Notes: generated from the sequence alone by a model not told the origin. DNA of 64,000 nucleotides from Tretioscincus oriximinensis (GCA_022410635.1 JAJVDF010000207.1:1132768-1196767); one strand, 5' to 3'; shown: positions 44,945-56,640, counted from the stretch's first letter. Numbers and translations: made by a program.

Positions 44945-45598
44945 GGCTGGAACATCTCTTTTATAAAACCAGACTGCAACATTTAGGCCTCTTCAATCTC
45001 AAATGATAGTGGTTAAGAGGTGATCTAATTGAAGTATTCAAAATCATACATGTGATGGGTAAGATGAATAGAGAAAAATATTTTCTCTAACCACAAGACT
45101 AGGACTAGAGGGCACTTCTTGAAGCTGATGGACAGAAGAGTTAGGACAAACAAGTGAAAGTATTTTTTCACCCAGGGGGTCATTGCTCTATGGAATGAAT
45201 GAATGAATGGTTTAATGATTAGTCAATTAACCATATCAAATTTACAAAAGAGAAAAAACATTTGACCATAATAAGTACAAATCTCAATTAAAACAAAAGA
45301 GAATCTGTGAGAATCTATGATCTATGGAATTCACTTTCCGAAAAGTTGGTGGTATCTAGCAGGCTGAATAGCTCTTAAGATACGATTGGATAAATTTATG
45401 GAAGCCAAGGGTATCAATGGCTATTAGGATGGAAAAACAAGTAGAATTCCTGAACTATCATTTGCAGGAAGTTTAGAACAGGTGAGAGTTTTTTTCCTTC
45501 TTTTGCTTGAGAAATTGTTGGGCCACAGTGTGAGACAGAATGCTGTACTAGACAGGCTTATGGCCTGATTCAGCAGAGCTCCTCTTATGTTCTTACGC
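44945..45598 (+). mobile_element. CR1-T LINE 3' end, plus strand, with nested insertion
   Basis: From AACATCTCTTTTATAAAACC (the LEHLxY region) through GTTAAGAGGTGATCTAATTG (RRGDLI), AGAGGGCACTTCTTGAAGCT and a 3' UTR to CTCCTCTTATGTTCTTACG at the right edge. A 124-bp foreign insertion sits at 45197-45320. Confidence 0.88.
45197..45320 (-). mobile_element. Short retro-insertion with (ATTC) tail nested in CR1-T
   Basis: Exactly duplicated flanks TCTATGGAAT (45187-45196 and 45321-45330) delimit a 124-bp insert. Read on the minus strand it ends in (ATTC)n after TTGACTAATCATTAAACC, the behaviour of a 5'-truncated non-LTR element with a tetranucleotide tail. I cannot assign a clade; R4/RTE types with such tails are candidates. 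Confidence 0.75.
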
Positions 45599-46300
45599 AC
45601 TACAGATCTGTTTAATTTTCTTTCCAGGGAGCCAGCATGCTTTTTATCATTTCATCTAAAGAAGAGTATTGAGAAATCTAAACTGTGCACACTATTTTGT
45701 AATGTATTGGTTAGTTAATTAATTAATGGCTATTTTATACATCCTCTTGAAGTCACTTTGTCATTTGTGTCAATACAGAACTTACTCCATGCTGGCTTTG
45801 AGAATAATCATCCTATGTTATGATTTCTAGCCACCTAAGTTCTACGTGAGTCATTATATGAGTCAGTTCAAGATGGTTCCCTGGCTAGTACCTTGGGGAG
45901 CATTTTCTTACTTTCTCCAAGCCAACCAATCTGAAGTTAATGATATCAAATATCCTATTTGAAAGCAAGGATGACCAGACCAACAGAAAGAATGCAAATG
46001 TATGTATGTTTGCAGGCCAGTATTTTGCCTATGTACTATAATTTACGTACTTTCTTTCTTTCACTCCCCCTCTTCCCTTAGTAACTTCCAGTTTTATAAT
46101 AATAAAAGCAATAAAAATATCATTATCTTCTTACCACTACCAGTAGCTATATTCTGCCTAAACAGAGCCCTGTGTGCATACTTATATCCCATATATCAGG
46201 GTGTATGTAGTCACAATCCATTGTCAGGGTGTCTGTGTGATTATGGCGAAGAAGAATTAAGCTGGGGACAGGAAGGTGGAGAGCATTGTTCTAGAGAAGG
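45599..46300. other. Unassigned
   Basis: No recognised content; AT-rich, apparently low-copy. Confidence 0.4.
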
Positions 46301-46308
46301 CTCTAGAT

Positions 46309-46496
46309 CAGGGGTGGGCAATTAATTTTTCCCAAGGGGCCGCATGAGAAATTGGGGTGGTTTTAGAGGGCTGGATTAATACAGTTAACTCAGTTCTACC
46401 CAATACTGTATATAACTCTGAGCTAAGAGGGGCGGGCCGGTCAGAGACAGTAGGAGGGCCGCATGTGGCCCTCNGGCCGCCCCTTGCCCAGGTCTG
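46309..46496. mobile_element. hAT-like non-autonomous element, young
   Basis: Ends CAGGGGTGGGCAA and, reverse-complemented, CAGACCTGGGCAAGGGG; the flanking 8 bp CTCTAGAT are identical (46301-46308 and 46497-46504). The interior has GGGCCGCATGAGAAATT and GGGCCGCATGTGGCCCTC. The 8-bp duplication and CAG ends are hAT hallmarks. The element is 188 bp with no coding capacity. The perfect duplication suggests a comparatively recent insertion. Confidence 0.93.
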
Positions 46497-46504
46497 CTCT
46501 AGAT

Positions 46505-49100
46505 AAATAATATAGGGTGCAAGGGGGACGGGGACTAGGTTTTTTTCTGATTTAGTCTACTTCAGAAAACAAAAATGTTTAAAACCTAATTTAAAATGTT
46601 TGACTAATCTATCGGTAATTCAGATCAATGGCCCCTTGATCTGGATCATACTCTGGCCTAAGCCAGGGTGGAGGGGGGGATCGTTATCCTAACTAGTGCC
46701 AAATAAACCCTAACAATTAATTATTCAAGCTAGAAGAATTTGAAGGAAAGTATTCATGATGCAGTCTGAAGCATTGATGTACAATAATGACAGTACTTGA
46801 CAAAGCAGTAGAAAGAGTAGAAGCAACTTTGAATATTAACAGATTTATCAATTTAAAACACATATTGCTTCCGCATTTAATAAAAAAAAATACCATGGAA
46901 GTTTACAGTAATATAGGCATTAATAAAAGCTTAAAACAATTTAATTTAAAAACAAAAGTTTATTAAAAACAATATTAAAAACTGGGTGGAACAAGGAAAC
47001 AGCAGGGATATGGAAGCTTTATGTTTATACATTTTGTAAGGCCTATTGAGCCGACCACACCCCTTATCTGAGCTTGCTTTAGATCCATCCTCCCTTTCCA
47101 GCCTTACTAAAAGCTAGGAGGAGACAGAGTTGCACATCACCACACTGAGCACTGCCATGAAGTCCCAAGAGCCTGGTCAGATGCATGCTTCCAGGTATTT
47201 CCCAGGATCTTGACAATTCTTGCATTTATAGAGCTGACAAAGCCTGGACTATCCCAGAAAGACAATATCACCTTAGGTTACAAAGCTTTACTACAAGTAC
47301 TTAATATCATAGCAAGATACATGAGTTACTAAAAGTATTTCCTACAGACAGGTCAAGAAGGTAACCAACTATCCACATTTTTTTCCAGAGGTCTCCACCA
47401 TGTAATGTTCTACAGTTGTTTCAGACTACATGGAAATATCAGGGAGCTCATGTGTCCCATTGACTACTAGAATAGATGCCTAGATATTGCCTCCATGTTG
47501 GAGGGAATAGGTAGAATGTCTCTAAATGCCAGGTGCAGGGAACAGGACAGTTGAAAGTTTTGACTCCTGCTTCTGCTTCAGAATCCCCAGAAGCAACTGA
47601 TGAGACAGGATATAGGATTAGATGGGCTGAGGTCCAACTGAACAGGGATACTCTTATGTTCTCAAATTAGCAAGGTTTGTGTAAAACCCTTTCATTATCC
47701 CCATTCTTTCCAACAAAATATAGTTCTATCTGCAGCATTTTCTTCCTGTTTTATTTGCAAAAGAACTTCTGTGAGCTATGTATATTCACAACCACAGGAA
47801 GGCCACCCACCCACACATACAATTTTTACCTTGTTGGTAGCAACATCACCTTTAATCCACCCTAGAAGGTCATACTTGTACAGCAATCCACTCACCAAAA
47901 AGGTCCATTGTCATGGAACTTCTAGCCATTGCAGTTTGTGCGATTCAACAGCGGACATTTTGTAAAATCAGAACGCAAGCTTCGTGGAAATATTCAGCAA
48001 TGTGAACTTGGAAAATCTTGCAAGACTTCAGGTGACATGTAAAGGTTAATTGCTCTTGGCTCACAGAGAATGCTTGGGAATTTTAGGAAGGCTCAAGAAG
48101 AATGCTAGGGATTATAGTAAGGCAAGTGCAGCAATGCCATATGGGGCTTATCATGTGATGAGATTGCTATGAAATGTGTCAGAGCAGCGTGGAAGCTTTA
48201 CAGTAGGTGGGGCAGATGGCTAATGCATTTTAAATAATTAAACGGTATGTATGAAAAGTGGCAATTGTAAATTTTCTTCCTTCACTCCAACAATTTTAAA
48301 AAAAGAAAGGGGATTTTTTAAGTTCAGATGGGTCCCCAATGACTCCACTGGAAAAAGGATTTCCTAATGCACCAAAAGCAGGAAGCTTTCTAGTGGGAAT
48401 GGCACTGACTTCATCTCCATGGCACTCTCAAAGAGAAGCCGCATGTTTCTCAAGGCCATGAACAAGCCATCAATACACCTGACAGCCAAAGATCTCCCCT
48501 CATTTCTTCATATCCAGCAGTAAGTTTGCAGGCTATGATTGAGAAAGTTCTGTGCTGATCTGTATCACCAGCACGTTAATGGGACTTCTATGTATAGCAT
48601 CAATCTTGAATCAAGAGATGGCAAACACATTGAGCAACAAAGGAGATAGGATGTGGCCTTTAGGGCTGATGGGTTTCAAAATCCTTGTTGGCTGTGTGCA
48701 ATTACTTTTCATTACTACTGGGGATCTGTCATCCAGGTATAAGCAGGTATTTAAAGCATTTACATTTCCTAAGTTTGCCTGCAGATGGTGAGGGGAATAT
48801 GCGGGATCTTGTTTAAATCCAGTTGTTTTTTCAGGGCCCTGCTACTTGGTAAGATAAAATCACAGAACAAGCCAGACCTTTACATTGTCTGGTGTCATTC
48901 TAGTGATGGCACGGCGGGTACTTCTAGATATTTCAAGGTACCCAGAATTACACAAATGCCACTCCCCATGCTTGCACAGATATATTATATATTTATGTGT
49001 TTATTCATTATTTGTTCTTACTTTTGTCCCACCCAATACTGGAAGATTGCAGGTGAGCAGCAACAATGGAAACAGTGCACAAAAATATATTGTAAACAGC
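46505..49100. other. Unassigned 2.6-kb stretch
   Basis: No family or gene recognised. The part from 47560 to 47670 (CTGCTTCAGAATCCCCAGAA, GATGGGCTGAGGTCCAACTG, CTTATGTTCTCA) looks like a diverged plus-strand CR1-T 3' end. Open frames at 47677-47965 and 48552-49112 show no domain. Confidence 0.45.
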
Positions 49101-49104
49101 AATA

Positions 49105-49410
49105 GTGTCTGAAGGTTAGCAGCCTGGATAGCTTTAAAGCAGGATTAGACAAGTTAAGACAGGATTATACAAGTTATACACCAAGGGTATAAATAGCTAC
49201 CAGGATGAATCTCTTGATACTGCCTCCAAGATGGAACAGCAGGCAGTATTCCTGAAGTACTATTTGCAGGAAGTCAAGAACAGGGGAAGATTTTGCCTTC
49301 TGCTTCAGACTGCCCAGGTGCAATTGGTGGTCACTGTGTGAGACAGAAGGTTGGACTAGATGGGTTTTTCAACAGGACTCCTCTTATGTTCCTACATTCT
49401 AAAGTGGCCA
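49105..49410 (+). mobile_element. CR1-T LINE 3' end
   Basis: Starts with the last ORF2 codons (GCAGCCTGGATAGCTTTAAA, SLDSFK-like) with a small internal duplication of CAGGATTA(G/T)ACAAGTTA, then the 3' UTR (GCCTTCTGCTTCAGACTGCC, CACTGTGTGAGACAGAAGG) and a terminal CTCTTATGTTCCTA. Confidence 0.88.
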
Positions 49411-49564
49411 GCTTTTGCCCCTGCCCATGTACAGCAGCTAATTTCTTCAAAGCAAACTACTAGGACTAGGTAAACCATATCACTATTTCAGGAAATCCAG
49501 ATTAAGGATTGGTCTTCCTGGAATACTGATATCACACAGGACTCTCACCTAAAATATGGGCTAA

Positions 49565-49715
49565 AGCTTTGGAGCTTTAATGGTTATAGAAGGACTTTTC
49601 ACCAGATGCAGCTTCAAATGCCTGCAGCAACTGGGGCTGGAAATCACTTTTTCATACCCATTAAAGGTCTAAAGCTCTAGCTAATATCGCAGGATTTTAT
49701 CCCTATGCCTTGGAG
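49565..49715 (+). repeat. R3 palindromic repeat, copy 1
   Basis: CTTTAATGGTTATAGAAGGA, TTTTCACCAGATGCAGCTTC, CACTTTTTCATACCCATTAA and AGGATTTTATCC follow in the order seen, inverted, at 50160-50336 and 62130-62285. Two half-arms face each other, so it is probably a decayed MITE. Ends uncertain. Confidence 0.6.
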
Positions 49716-50159
49716 ATATGTTGGGATTGGCACAGATGTATGTGGTAATTCCAATGTAGCTCCAGGTCATCAGGGCTTAGGTTCATGAAGATTGTTGTGA
49801 AGGGGATTGTCCACATCTGATGCAGGCTCACTGGTGGCTGACGAAGCTGATGTGGGATAGGCAGATCTGGCTAGCCCCCAGGGTAATCCTTGGGGTTTAG
49901 GCCTTCTCTTGACGTAGCATAAAATGGTTGCAACAGAAAGAGTCGGGTTAATAAAAATAGTTGAAATACTTCACCTTCTTATATGGAATAAGTACAGTGC
50001 CACTGGAAAATATACTCAGAAACTATTGGGGTGGATAACATTTTTAAGTGGGAAAAACTAAAATGTTTCCATAATCTCATCAAGTATTATATTGAATTTA
50101 TAATGCTGAAAGTAAGAACAGCAAAATATTGAATTTAGTTAAAGCTAAGGTAGGGTTCC

Positions 50160-50336
50160 CACTTATTAAAAAACAGGATGATGCTTTGCACTTTTGATGG
50201 GTGTGAAAAAGTTACATACACACACACCCCAGTCAGGTGCTGCAGGCCTTAGAAGCTTCACCTGGTGCAAAGGCCTCTTTTCTATAGCCATTACAGGCCC
50301 AAAGCTCTATTTTGGATTTTATCTGGTAACCCTAAG
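50160..50336 (-). repeat. R3 palindromic repeat, copy 2
   Basis: Best delimited copy: starts with CAGGATGATGCTTTGCACTT, GATGGGTGTGAAAAAGTTAC, then AAGCTTCACCTGGTGCAAAG, TTCTATAGCCATTACAGGCC and GGATTTTATCTGGTAACCCT. No coding capacity. Confidence 0.65.
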
Positions 50337-50362
50337 TTAAGGACATGTCATGTACAAAAGAA

Positions 50363-50616
50363 AGCCAGTTTGGTGTAGTGGTTAGAGTGTGGGACTCTTA
50401 TCTGGTAGTCACCCGGTTCGATTCTCCACTCCTGCACGGAAGCCAGGTGGGTGACCTTGGGCCAGTCACAGTTTTTTGAACTCTCTCACCCCCACCTACT
50501 CCACAGGGTGTCTGTTGTGGAGAAAGCAACAAAAGCTATGTGCGCCACCCTATGGTAGGCCACTCTAAGACCTTCAGGTATAGGGCGGGATATAAATACA
50601 AATAAATAAATAAATA
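50363..50616 (+). mobile_element. SINE-B full-length copy
   Basis: Begins GCCAGTTTGGTGTAGTGG, B-box CGGTTCGATTCTC, body GGGCCAGTCACAGTTTTTTG, tail ACTCTAAGACCTTCAGGTAT then AGGGCGGGATATAAATACAA and (AAAT)5. It lies 27 bases from the R3 copy. Confidence 0.93.
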
Positions 50617-51054
50617 GGTTCTATTCTGAAGGCAAAGAATGCCTAATGGAAAAACCAGGGTAAAGGAAACAATTTGTGATCTCTTTGTCTGGCTGCTAAT
50701 AATAAGTGGCAATCATGTTTGGTCTTTTCCACAACTAAGCTTTTAGTTCACGTTCAAAAAAGGAAAGGAATCTCACAGCTAATATCTTCACATCTGCTGG
50801 TAAAACTATTGCATTTGTCTGGGTTCAGTGTTTACCTTGTAACACTTCTGCACTGTGATCCTTTTAACTAGTCAGAAGTTACATGAATGCAGTTGAGGAT
50901 AAATTTCCAATTAGATTCATTTTTAACAGTAGTAAGTGTGGATGGAAGCAGTCTTTCTCAATCTGTCAAATATGTATGCCACAGCTTATTTTCGTATTTT
51001 CCTTGTCACTCACGCTCCACAGCTCAGTACCTATCCGGATTCCATTAACTGGGG
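50617..51054. other. Unassigned
   Basis: No recognised content; the open frame from 50883 runs into the following CR1-T copy by chance. Confidence 0.4.
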
Positions 51055-51640
51055 ATCCTTGCCATAGATCAATGACTCTTTGGGTAAAAAAATACATTCC
51101 TTTGTCTGCCCTAACCCTTCTGCACATCAGTTCCAAATACTGCCCCTGGTTCTAGAGTTTATGATCATAATAAAAAAACAATTTTTCTCTATTCACCTCA
51201 TTTATCCCAAGCAAGACTTTATACATTTCTATCAGATCACCTCTTAGACACGGTATTTCAAGGCTAAAGAAACCTAGACTTTGCAGCCTGACTGTGTAAG
51301 GGAGGTATTCCAGTTCCTTGATCATGCTTGTTCGTTTTTGCACCATCCCCAATTCCACATTCTGTTTTTTAAGTACAATGACCAGAATTATACCCAGTAT
51401 TCCAAATGTAGCCTTGCTATAGACTAAATAAAGAGGAGAAATGATGATTCCCATCTTATTTTCTGTCTCCTTCCTGATGATTCCTAATACTGAATTTGCT
51501 TTTTTTTTTCTTCACTATTGCGGCACATTGGGCTGACACTTTCATTGAGCTGCCCACCAACATTCCAAGAACCCTTTCCTGGTCTATCACAGAAACCTTG
51601 ATCCCCATCAGCTGGTTGGAATAATTGAAATGATGGAACA
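51055..51640 (-). mobile_element. CR1-T LINE, internal ORF2 segment
   Basis: Minus-strand reading gives SVIDQERVLGMLVGSSMKVS, then KKSKFSIRNHQEGD, LVYSKATFGILGIILVIVLK and VQKRTSMIKELEYLPYTVRL, FFSLEIPCLRGDLIEMYKVL and a short NREKLFF. It parallels 12720-13260, with frameshifts near 51460 and 51170. The 3' UTR is missing; the copy breaks at 51055. Confidence 0.88.
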
Positions 51641-52425
51641 ATAGTGTCATAAAAGCATTAAATATGAGTTTTGGCAGACTTTGGGAGGCAGTGGAATATG
51701 GAAGGGCCTGTTGTACTCTGGTTCATGGGCTCAGAAAGAACCTGGAAACATCTGAACAATAACAATGAATTCATTTTAAACACAACAACCCTGTAAACGA
51801 ATTCAAGGTTATTCTGTAATGAGAAACATTATAGAAATATTTTGGATATAAACAAAAGGCTGGTAATGTTCAAGTTGTGGCAAGAACAGGCATATTATTT
51901 GATTAGTGTGGAAGGGAATCACCACGTGACATCCCAAACTATTTTACAATAGCCATTACTCAAAGAAATTTACAAATGCAAGCATTACATTTCAAAAACA
52001 TTTGTTAATCACCATTTTAATAACTTATGAAGCACCCTTTTTCCAGTCATTTCTTTTTGAGTCAATAAAGATTTGATCCTTTGGCATGAATTTTAGTAAC
52101 AGCATCCTACCCGGGGATGAACAAGTAGTCAGTCTATGCTTCTGACATAGTTAATTAAATATTGTTACAACAAATGCTTTGGAACTCTGTATATACCCAG
52201 AGGCTAGGATTTTTAAGACAAGAGATTTGGTTAAATAAGTTCAAGAGCTATCTCGATACAATAAACAAGAGCAATCTCAATACAATTACCTTTTATTAGA
52301 ATAATAAAGTATAGTTCCAAACAAATGTGGATTTAGTAAACATGAAATTAATCTCAGAAGCAGGAAGATGAAGAAGTAAATGGTACAGTGGAGAATAATT
52401 GAAACTTTTCACAGCAGTGCAAGAC
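51641..52425. other. Unassigned
   Basis: AT-rich, no recognised family or gene. Confidence 0.4.
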
Positions 52426-52429
52426 CAGG

Positions 52430-52790
52430 GCAGTGTTGGGAGTTTTCCGGCAGGATATCTCATACCGGGAGCCCAAAAATCTCTGACATTTGGAGTGCTC
52501 CTTGCATGCAAAGATTTTGTGGGGCCACTTCCAGGGCAGGACTGGAAGTGACATCCCAGAAGCAGGGACTGGGAGTGACATCATTTGTGATGTCACCTCT
52601 GGCCCCCGGAGTGCCATTCCTGGAAGCAGCATTATTTGTGATTTCACTTCCAGCACTGGCTCCAGTAATTGGAAAAGTCCCAGTGAAAATCCCAGTATGA
52701 GAGACGAGCGTTTCTTGTACTTGTACCTTATTCAGCCGGGATTTTCTTATGAAACATACAAGATTCCTGTGCAACTCCCAACATTGGGTC
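52430..52790. mobile_element. CRE/ETS-motif element with terminal inverted repeats
   Basis: Ends CAGTGTTGGGAGTTTTCCGG and, reverse-complemented, CAATGTTGGGAGTTGCACAG. Inside are CTGGAAGTGACATCC, GGGAGTGACATCATTTGTGA, TGTCACCTCTGG and TTTCACTTCCAGC modules. Candidate flanking duplications AGACCAGG and GGTCCAGG agree at six of eight positions, which would suit a hAT but is not decisive. No transposase. The open frames on both strands are spurious. Confidence 0.7.
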
Positions 52791-53004
52791 CAGGAGCCAA
52801 GAGTTGATTGGACTGATTCATGAAAAAAACAGTCAAACAATCAGACTTCGTAAGTAAAGCAAAGAACTGCATTCTGTTGTTGGAGGATTAAAAAGGCTTG
52901 TCTTCCAGAACCATTTCTGGTCACCTGAAGTAAATTCAGTAGACATTCACTAAGGGTAAGGACGGTCTTTGCCCACCACCATTTTCAACTTTACAGGTAG
53001 GAAT

Positions 53005-53292
53005 GGCCCTGTTGCTAAGAAGACGGCCACTCACCTTAGAGATCGGGTTTCGAAGCTCTGTACCGGACATGGGCAGGGCTGAGCACCTTCTCCTAGTCTG
53101 TAGCTCTAGCCAACCCAGCTAATCAAAATCAAGAATTGCAAGAAGTTGCAACTAACTTCTAGATAAATGGGAACTACCATACCCTGGTATGGAAGATAAA
53201 ATGTAAGCCTTTGGGCGAAAAATACCACTGTAAGCGGCTTTGAGTCACTTTGGTGAGAAAAGCTGGATATAAAAATCAGTTCTTCTTCTACA
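53005..53292 (+). mobile_element. SINE-A full-length copy
   Basis: Head TGGCCCTGTTGCTAAGAAGA, B-box-like GGGTTTCGAAGCTC, core CAACCCAGCTAATCAAAATC, then CTGGTATGGAAGATAAAATG, GTAAGCGGCTTTGAGTCACT and a CTTCTTC tail. Confidence 0.88.
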
Positions 53293-54930
53293 TTGGATCC
53301 CTTGATTCCCATTTCACTAAGAACCTCTGCAGTAGAACATAGTCTATATCCATAAGCTCTAAGCTTTATAGATAAAAAAAATTTAGCAATCTGCTAGTAG
53401 TAGGGAGTATAGCATCTGCATCATCAACTATCATCATCTTCTTAACAGCAATCCATGAATGTTGCATACTACAAAGAACAATCCTGGTACAACTATGAAG
53501 AAGAGGAACCAGGCTGCCCAGTTCAGACATTGCTTGTCCACATATANCGTGTATAACACCCCATCATCCAACTGTGATGAGATGTAGGTGAGGAAAGCCA
53601 GATGAGAACACAAAGACATAGGTTACCAAGTTCTACTGCATCCTTGGGCAGTTAGAGGACAGATCCCATAGCCACAGGATGAATAACATGGATTGATATG
53701 AACACTGTACTGTCCATGACAACCATTCAACAAAGGTAAACTGTGCTAAAGCAGCCAGTTGCTGAACAAACCAGCAGAAACAGGCCATCCATTTCTGTGT
53801 GAGTCAAAAATACAATATAATTTAATATTAGTATTTCCTGCTCAGAAAAAGGAAAGAGACTTGCATGTGCTTGCTCCTTAGGTCTCATAATTTGCCTGCT
53901 GCTTTTAGAAAGTGAGAAAGCGCTTCAGGCTGCATGAATATTTTACAAGGCATCTCTGAGAAACACACTGGAAGCCAAGAAAGAACTTATCCTCGGGGTG
54001 AAGAGATTCCAAGGGCAGCTTTGGTACCTGGCATTTATTACCAGATTCTATATCCAAAGGACACTTTGTAGAAACTCAGATCAAGCATCTTGAATTGCAA
54101 ATTAGGGCAGAAAAAACATCCTTCATTGTATAGTCAGTAAATTTTAAGAAAACTTAATTTGTCCATTCTTCTGTTTTATACAGATATAACTCTTAGCATA
54201 ACTTAACTGAGCCGTATACATCCTCAGATTTTGTAAGACAATTGTAATTCAAGCAAGTGCACTGTGAGAAATAAGAACAAAAGAGAGAATCTTAGAGAAT
54301 AGAAATACTTAATGAATGAAATGAAAATAAAATCCAGTTTTTTTACACGTTTTTAAAATATAAGCAATTTATAAAACACACATATAATTTGACAAAGAAT
54401 ATTGAAGAAAAATATATTTTTTTCTCTATCTGGCCTTTTCTTTATTTACTTCTCAACAGCCTGAACCTGGTCGAGACTGGACAATATCTGAAGTTTAGGA
54501 ACCAAACTTCTGGGGCACCCAATAATGAAAACTGAGAATTGCATTTCCGGGCATTTCAGGGTTCCCTACGAGGGGGGAATTAAATTGTATGAGTTTCTCC
54601 CCTCTGCCCCACTCATCACTTGATGCCTTGTTTCCGGCCCCACCTCTTTTTGTTCACTGAACTTCCAGTGCCCTGCCCATCACTGATGTCATTTCCTGTT
54701 TTGGTTTTGAGATGTCTGGGGCCAAAAGTCATGTGACCAAAAAGGGCCAGGCTGGGCAAGAAAGCCCCTGCCTGCCCACCATCCCCACCACCAAGTTTCA
54801 GTTTTATTTTATACCATCATTTGGGGCACCCATTTCAGCAGTGTACATTGATGCACTACCAAAATGGATCCCCTATTAGTCCTGAATACAGTTTTCTAGA
54901 TGCCTCCACTGGTCTGCTGGTATATTCAGG
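53293..54930. other. Unassigned 1.6-kb stretch
   Basis: From 54640 to 54740 TGTTTCCGGCCCCACC and ACTGATGTCATTTCCTG echo the CRE/ETS modules and could be an old fragment. 53820-54430 is AT-rich with no repeat match. No gene. Confidence 0.4.
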
Positions 54931-54934
54931 TTAC

Positions 54935-55110
54935 CAAATAAATGATGGAATATACGTTTACACCTTTAATGGCTATAGAAGGAATGTTCATCAGGTGCGC
55001 AGCTTCTAATGGCTTCTAATGGTGGGGGGTGTCGCTTTTTCCCAATTAAATGTATAAACCTTTGCATAAACCTTTTTTCTGGATTTTATATGGTACACCT
55101 ATTTAGACCC
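54935..55110. repeat. R3 palindromic repeat, diverged copy
   Basis: CCTTTAATGGCTATAGAAGG, AATGTTCATCAGGTGCGCAG, GTCGCTTTTTCCCAATTAAA and GGATTTTATATGGTACACCT keep the R3 order. Confidence 0.5.
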
Positions 55111-55214
55111 TATTGGTGGTCCTCTTGAGAACCAAAAGACAACTTTACAGTTCTTCTCGTTTCTGGTGTAAGAATAAAGGCAGAAAGACCCAATATCATA
55201 GATCTTGCCTAAGG

Positions 55215-55380
55215 TTATAACAAAAAAGGGGACAGGAATTTTGCAGCTTTAATGAGTGTGGAAAAGAGGAATGTTCACTAGGTGCAGCTTGTAAAATATG
55301 CAGGACTTTCTTGGGGCAGGGAATCACTTTTCTTTGTCCATTAAAGCTGCAAATCTTCTGCCCTCCTTTTTTGTATTAAA
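55215..55380. repeat. R3 palindromic repeat, diverged copy
   Basis: TTTAATGAGTGTGGAAAAGA, TGTTCACTAGGTGCAGCTTG, AATCACTTTTCTTTGTCCAT and TTAAAGCTGCAAATC; two facing half-arms as in the other copies. Confidence 0.5.
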
Positions 55381-56105
55381 CTTGCCTCAGTATAGTTCAA
55401 AGATTTTTAGCCACTGAATACTTCCCTACTGGTTAATTCATTTCACTTTTTTAAAAAAATGAAGCAGAAATGACTTATTGCACACATCACATTACTCCTA
55501 ATCTACTTTTTCTTTAAAAACATGATCTGTACATGCTTAGGGTGACTAGAAGCACTTTAATTACCTCAGAATTCAAAGACAACAAACGTATCACAGTTTC
55601 AAAGGACAACGAGGAAATAAAATGTGAGAAAGAGGTTAATTATTTGAGCCAGGCTGACAAGGAAGGCAAAGAGAAAACAAGACATTCACTTTACAAACAA
55701 GAAAATGTTAAATAAAATGACAATAATAATTTTTAAAATAAACAAGAAAATGTGGATTAGGAACACCACATGGTGCAAAGGCAAGACTTTGACTGGGTTA
55801 GTTTTGGTTTTAATCTGCTAGCTGTGCTGATAGATAGGACAAAACATTTTGGGAAAACATGTTTTAAGCAAACACAGGCTCTGCTTAATGTTTTTATTGA
55901 AAATAAGATAAGATTTCTCAAGTCACAGGAAGCCAGGTAGGTGACCTGGCTATTCCTTGGGATGCTGAGTACAACGAAGCAGGGACTGGAGTAAGGGTAG
56001 TTCCAGATGAGGTTTTCTTCATACTATTATGGGGATTTGTCTCATTTAATTGTGGGGATTCAGCAGTGGTTGCATTAAGATGATCCAATATTAAGCTTTC
56101 TTTTT
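55381..56105. other. Unassigned
   Basis: No recognised content. The Lys/Glu-rich open frame at 55533-55715 has no recognisable domain. Confidence 0.4.
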
Positions 56106-56203
56106 TCTTGGCATGATGGAGTCATGCAGACAAAGTTGCGATGCCTTTTGAGAGTTCCAGTCCTGTCAAGTTGTTTTTCCTGCTGAATTTAGGCAGGAAA
56201 ATA

Positions 56204-56281
56204 TACTGCTCAAAACAATTAAGAGAACACTTTAACGTAACAGTGTAACACTAAGTGTTCCCTTAATTGTTTTGAGCAGTA
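56204..56281. mobile_element. Tc1-type MITE, near-perfect hairpin
   Basis: Inverted ends ACTGCTCAAAACAATTAAG followed by AGAACACTT on the left, and the same read backwards on the right, with TA dinucleotides at both borders. The terminus matches the Tc1-like TIR known from fishes, lampreys and amphibians (TACTGCTCAAAAAAAT type). Only about 15 bases separate the arms. The unoccupied paralogue at about 21125-21145 confirms the insertion. Confidence 0.9.
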
Positions 56282-56417
56282 TATAACACTTTTGATTGAA
56301 CATCTCCAAGCAGCCTCAAACACTGATGTTTTTAAAAATGAGACCTTTTCTACATTTGCATTCACCCACCTGAAAACAATGGCAGAAGAGAAACAAGGCT
56401 CTATAAAAGCTTTCCAT

Positions 56418-56640
56418 GGTAGTCAATTTCAGAGAAATAGCCGTTTAGTCTAGTAGAAAGTACAGCAAAGGGGCTAGTAGAACTTAGAGACTAACAGGAT
56501 AAAAGTAGGTGGCATAAGCTTTCGTAGATACGTCTACTTCTTCAGAACAAGTAGAAGAAGTAGATGTGTCTATGAAAGCTTATGCCACCTTCTTTTCTCC
56601 TGTTAGTCTCTAAATTCTACTAGCCCCTTTGCTCCTGGAC
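56418..56640. mobile_element. Fold-back repeat, second copy
   Basis: Same leader (AGTCAATTTCAGAGAAATAG) and inverted arms (GGCATAAGCTTTCGTAGATA against the reversed TATGAAAGCTTATGCC) as 11967-12181, more diverged. TTCCAT occurs on both sides (56412-56417 and 56641-56646), a shorter duplication than the first copy's 15 bp. Confidence 0.75.

Noticed and set aside
52380..52840. Overlapping 100-126 codon frames on both strands
   Set aside because: They overlap a DNA-transposon-like repeat with GC-rich modules; similar frames occur in the other copies (596-976, 28801-29022), so they are composition effects.
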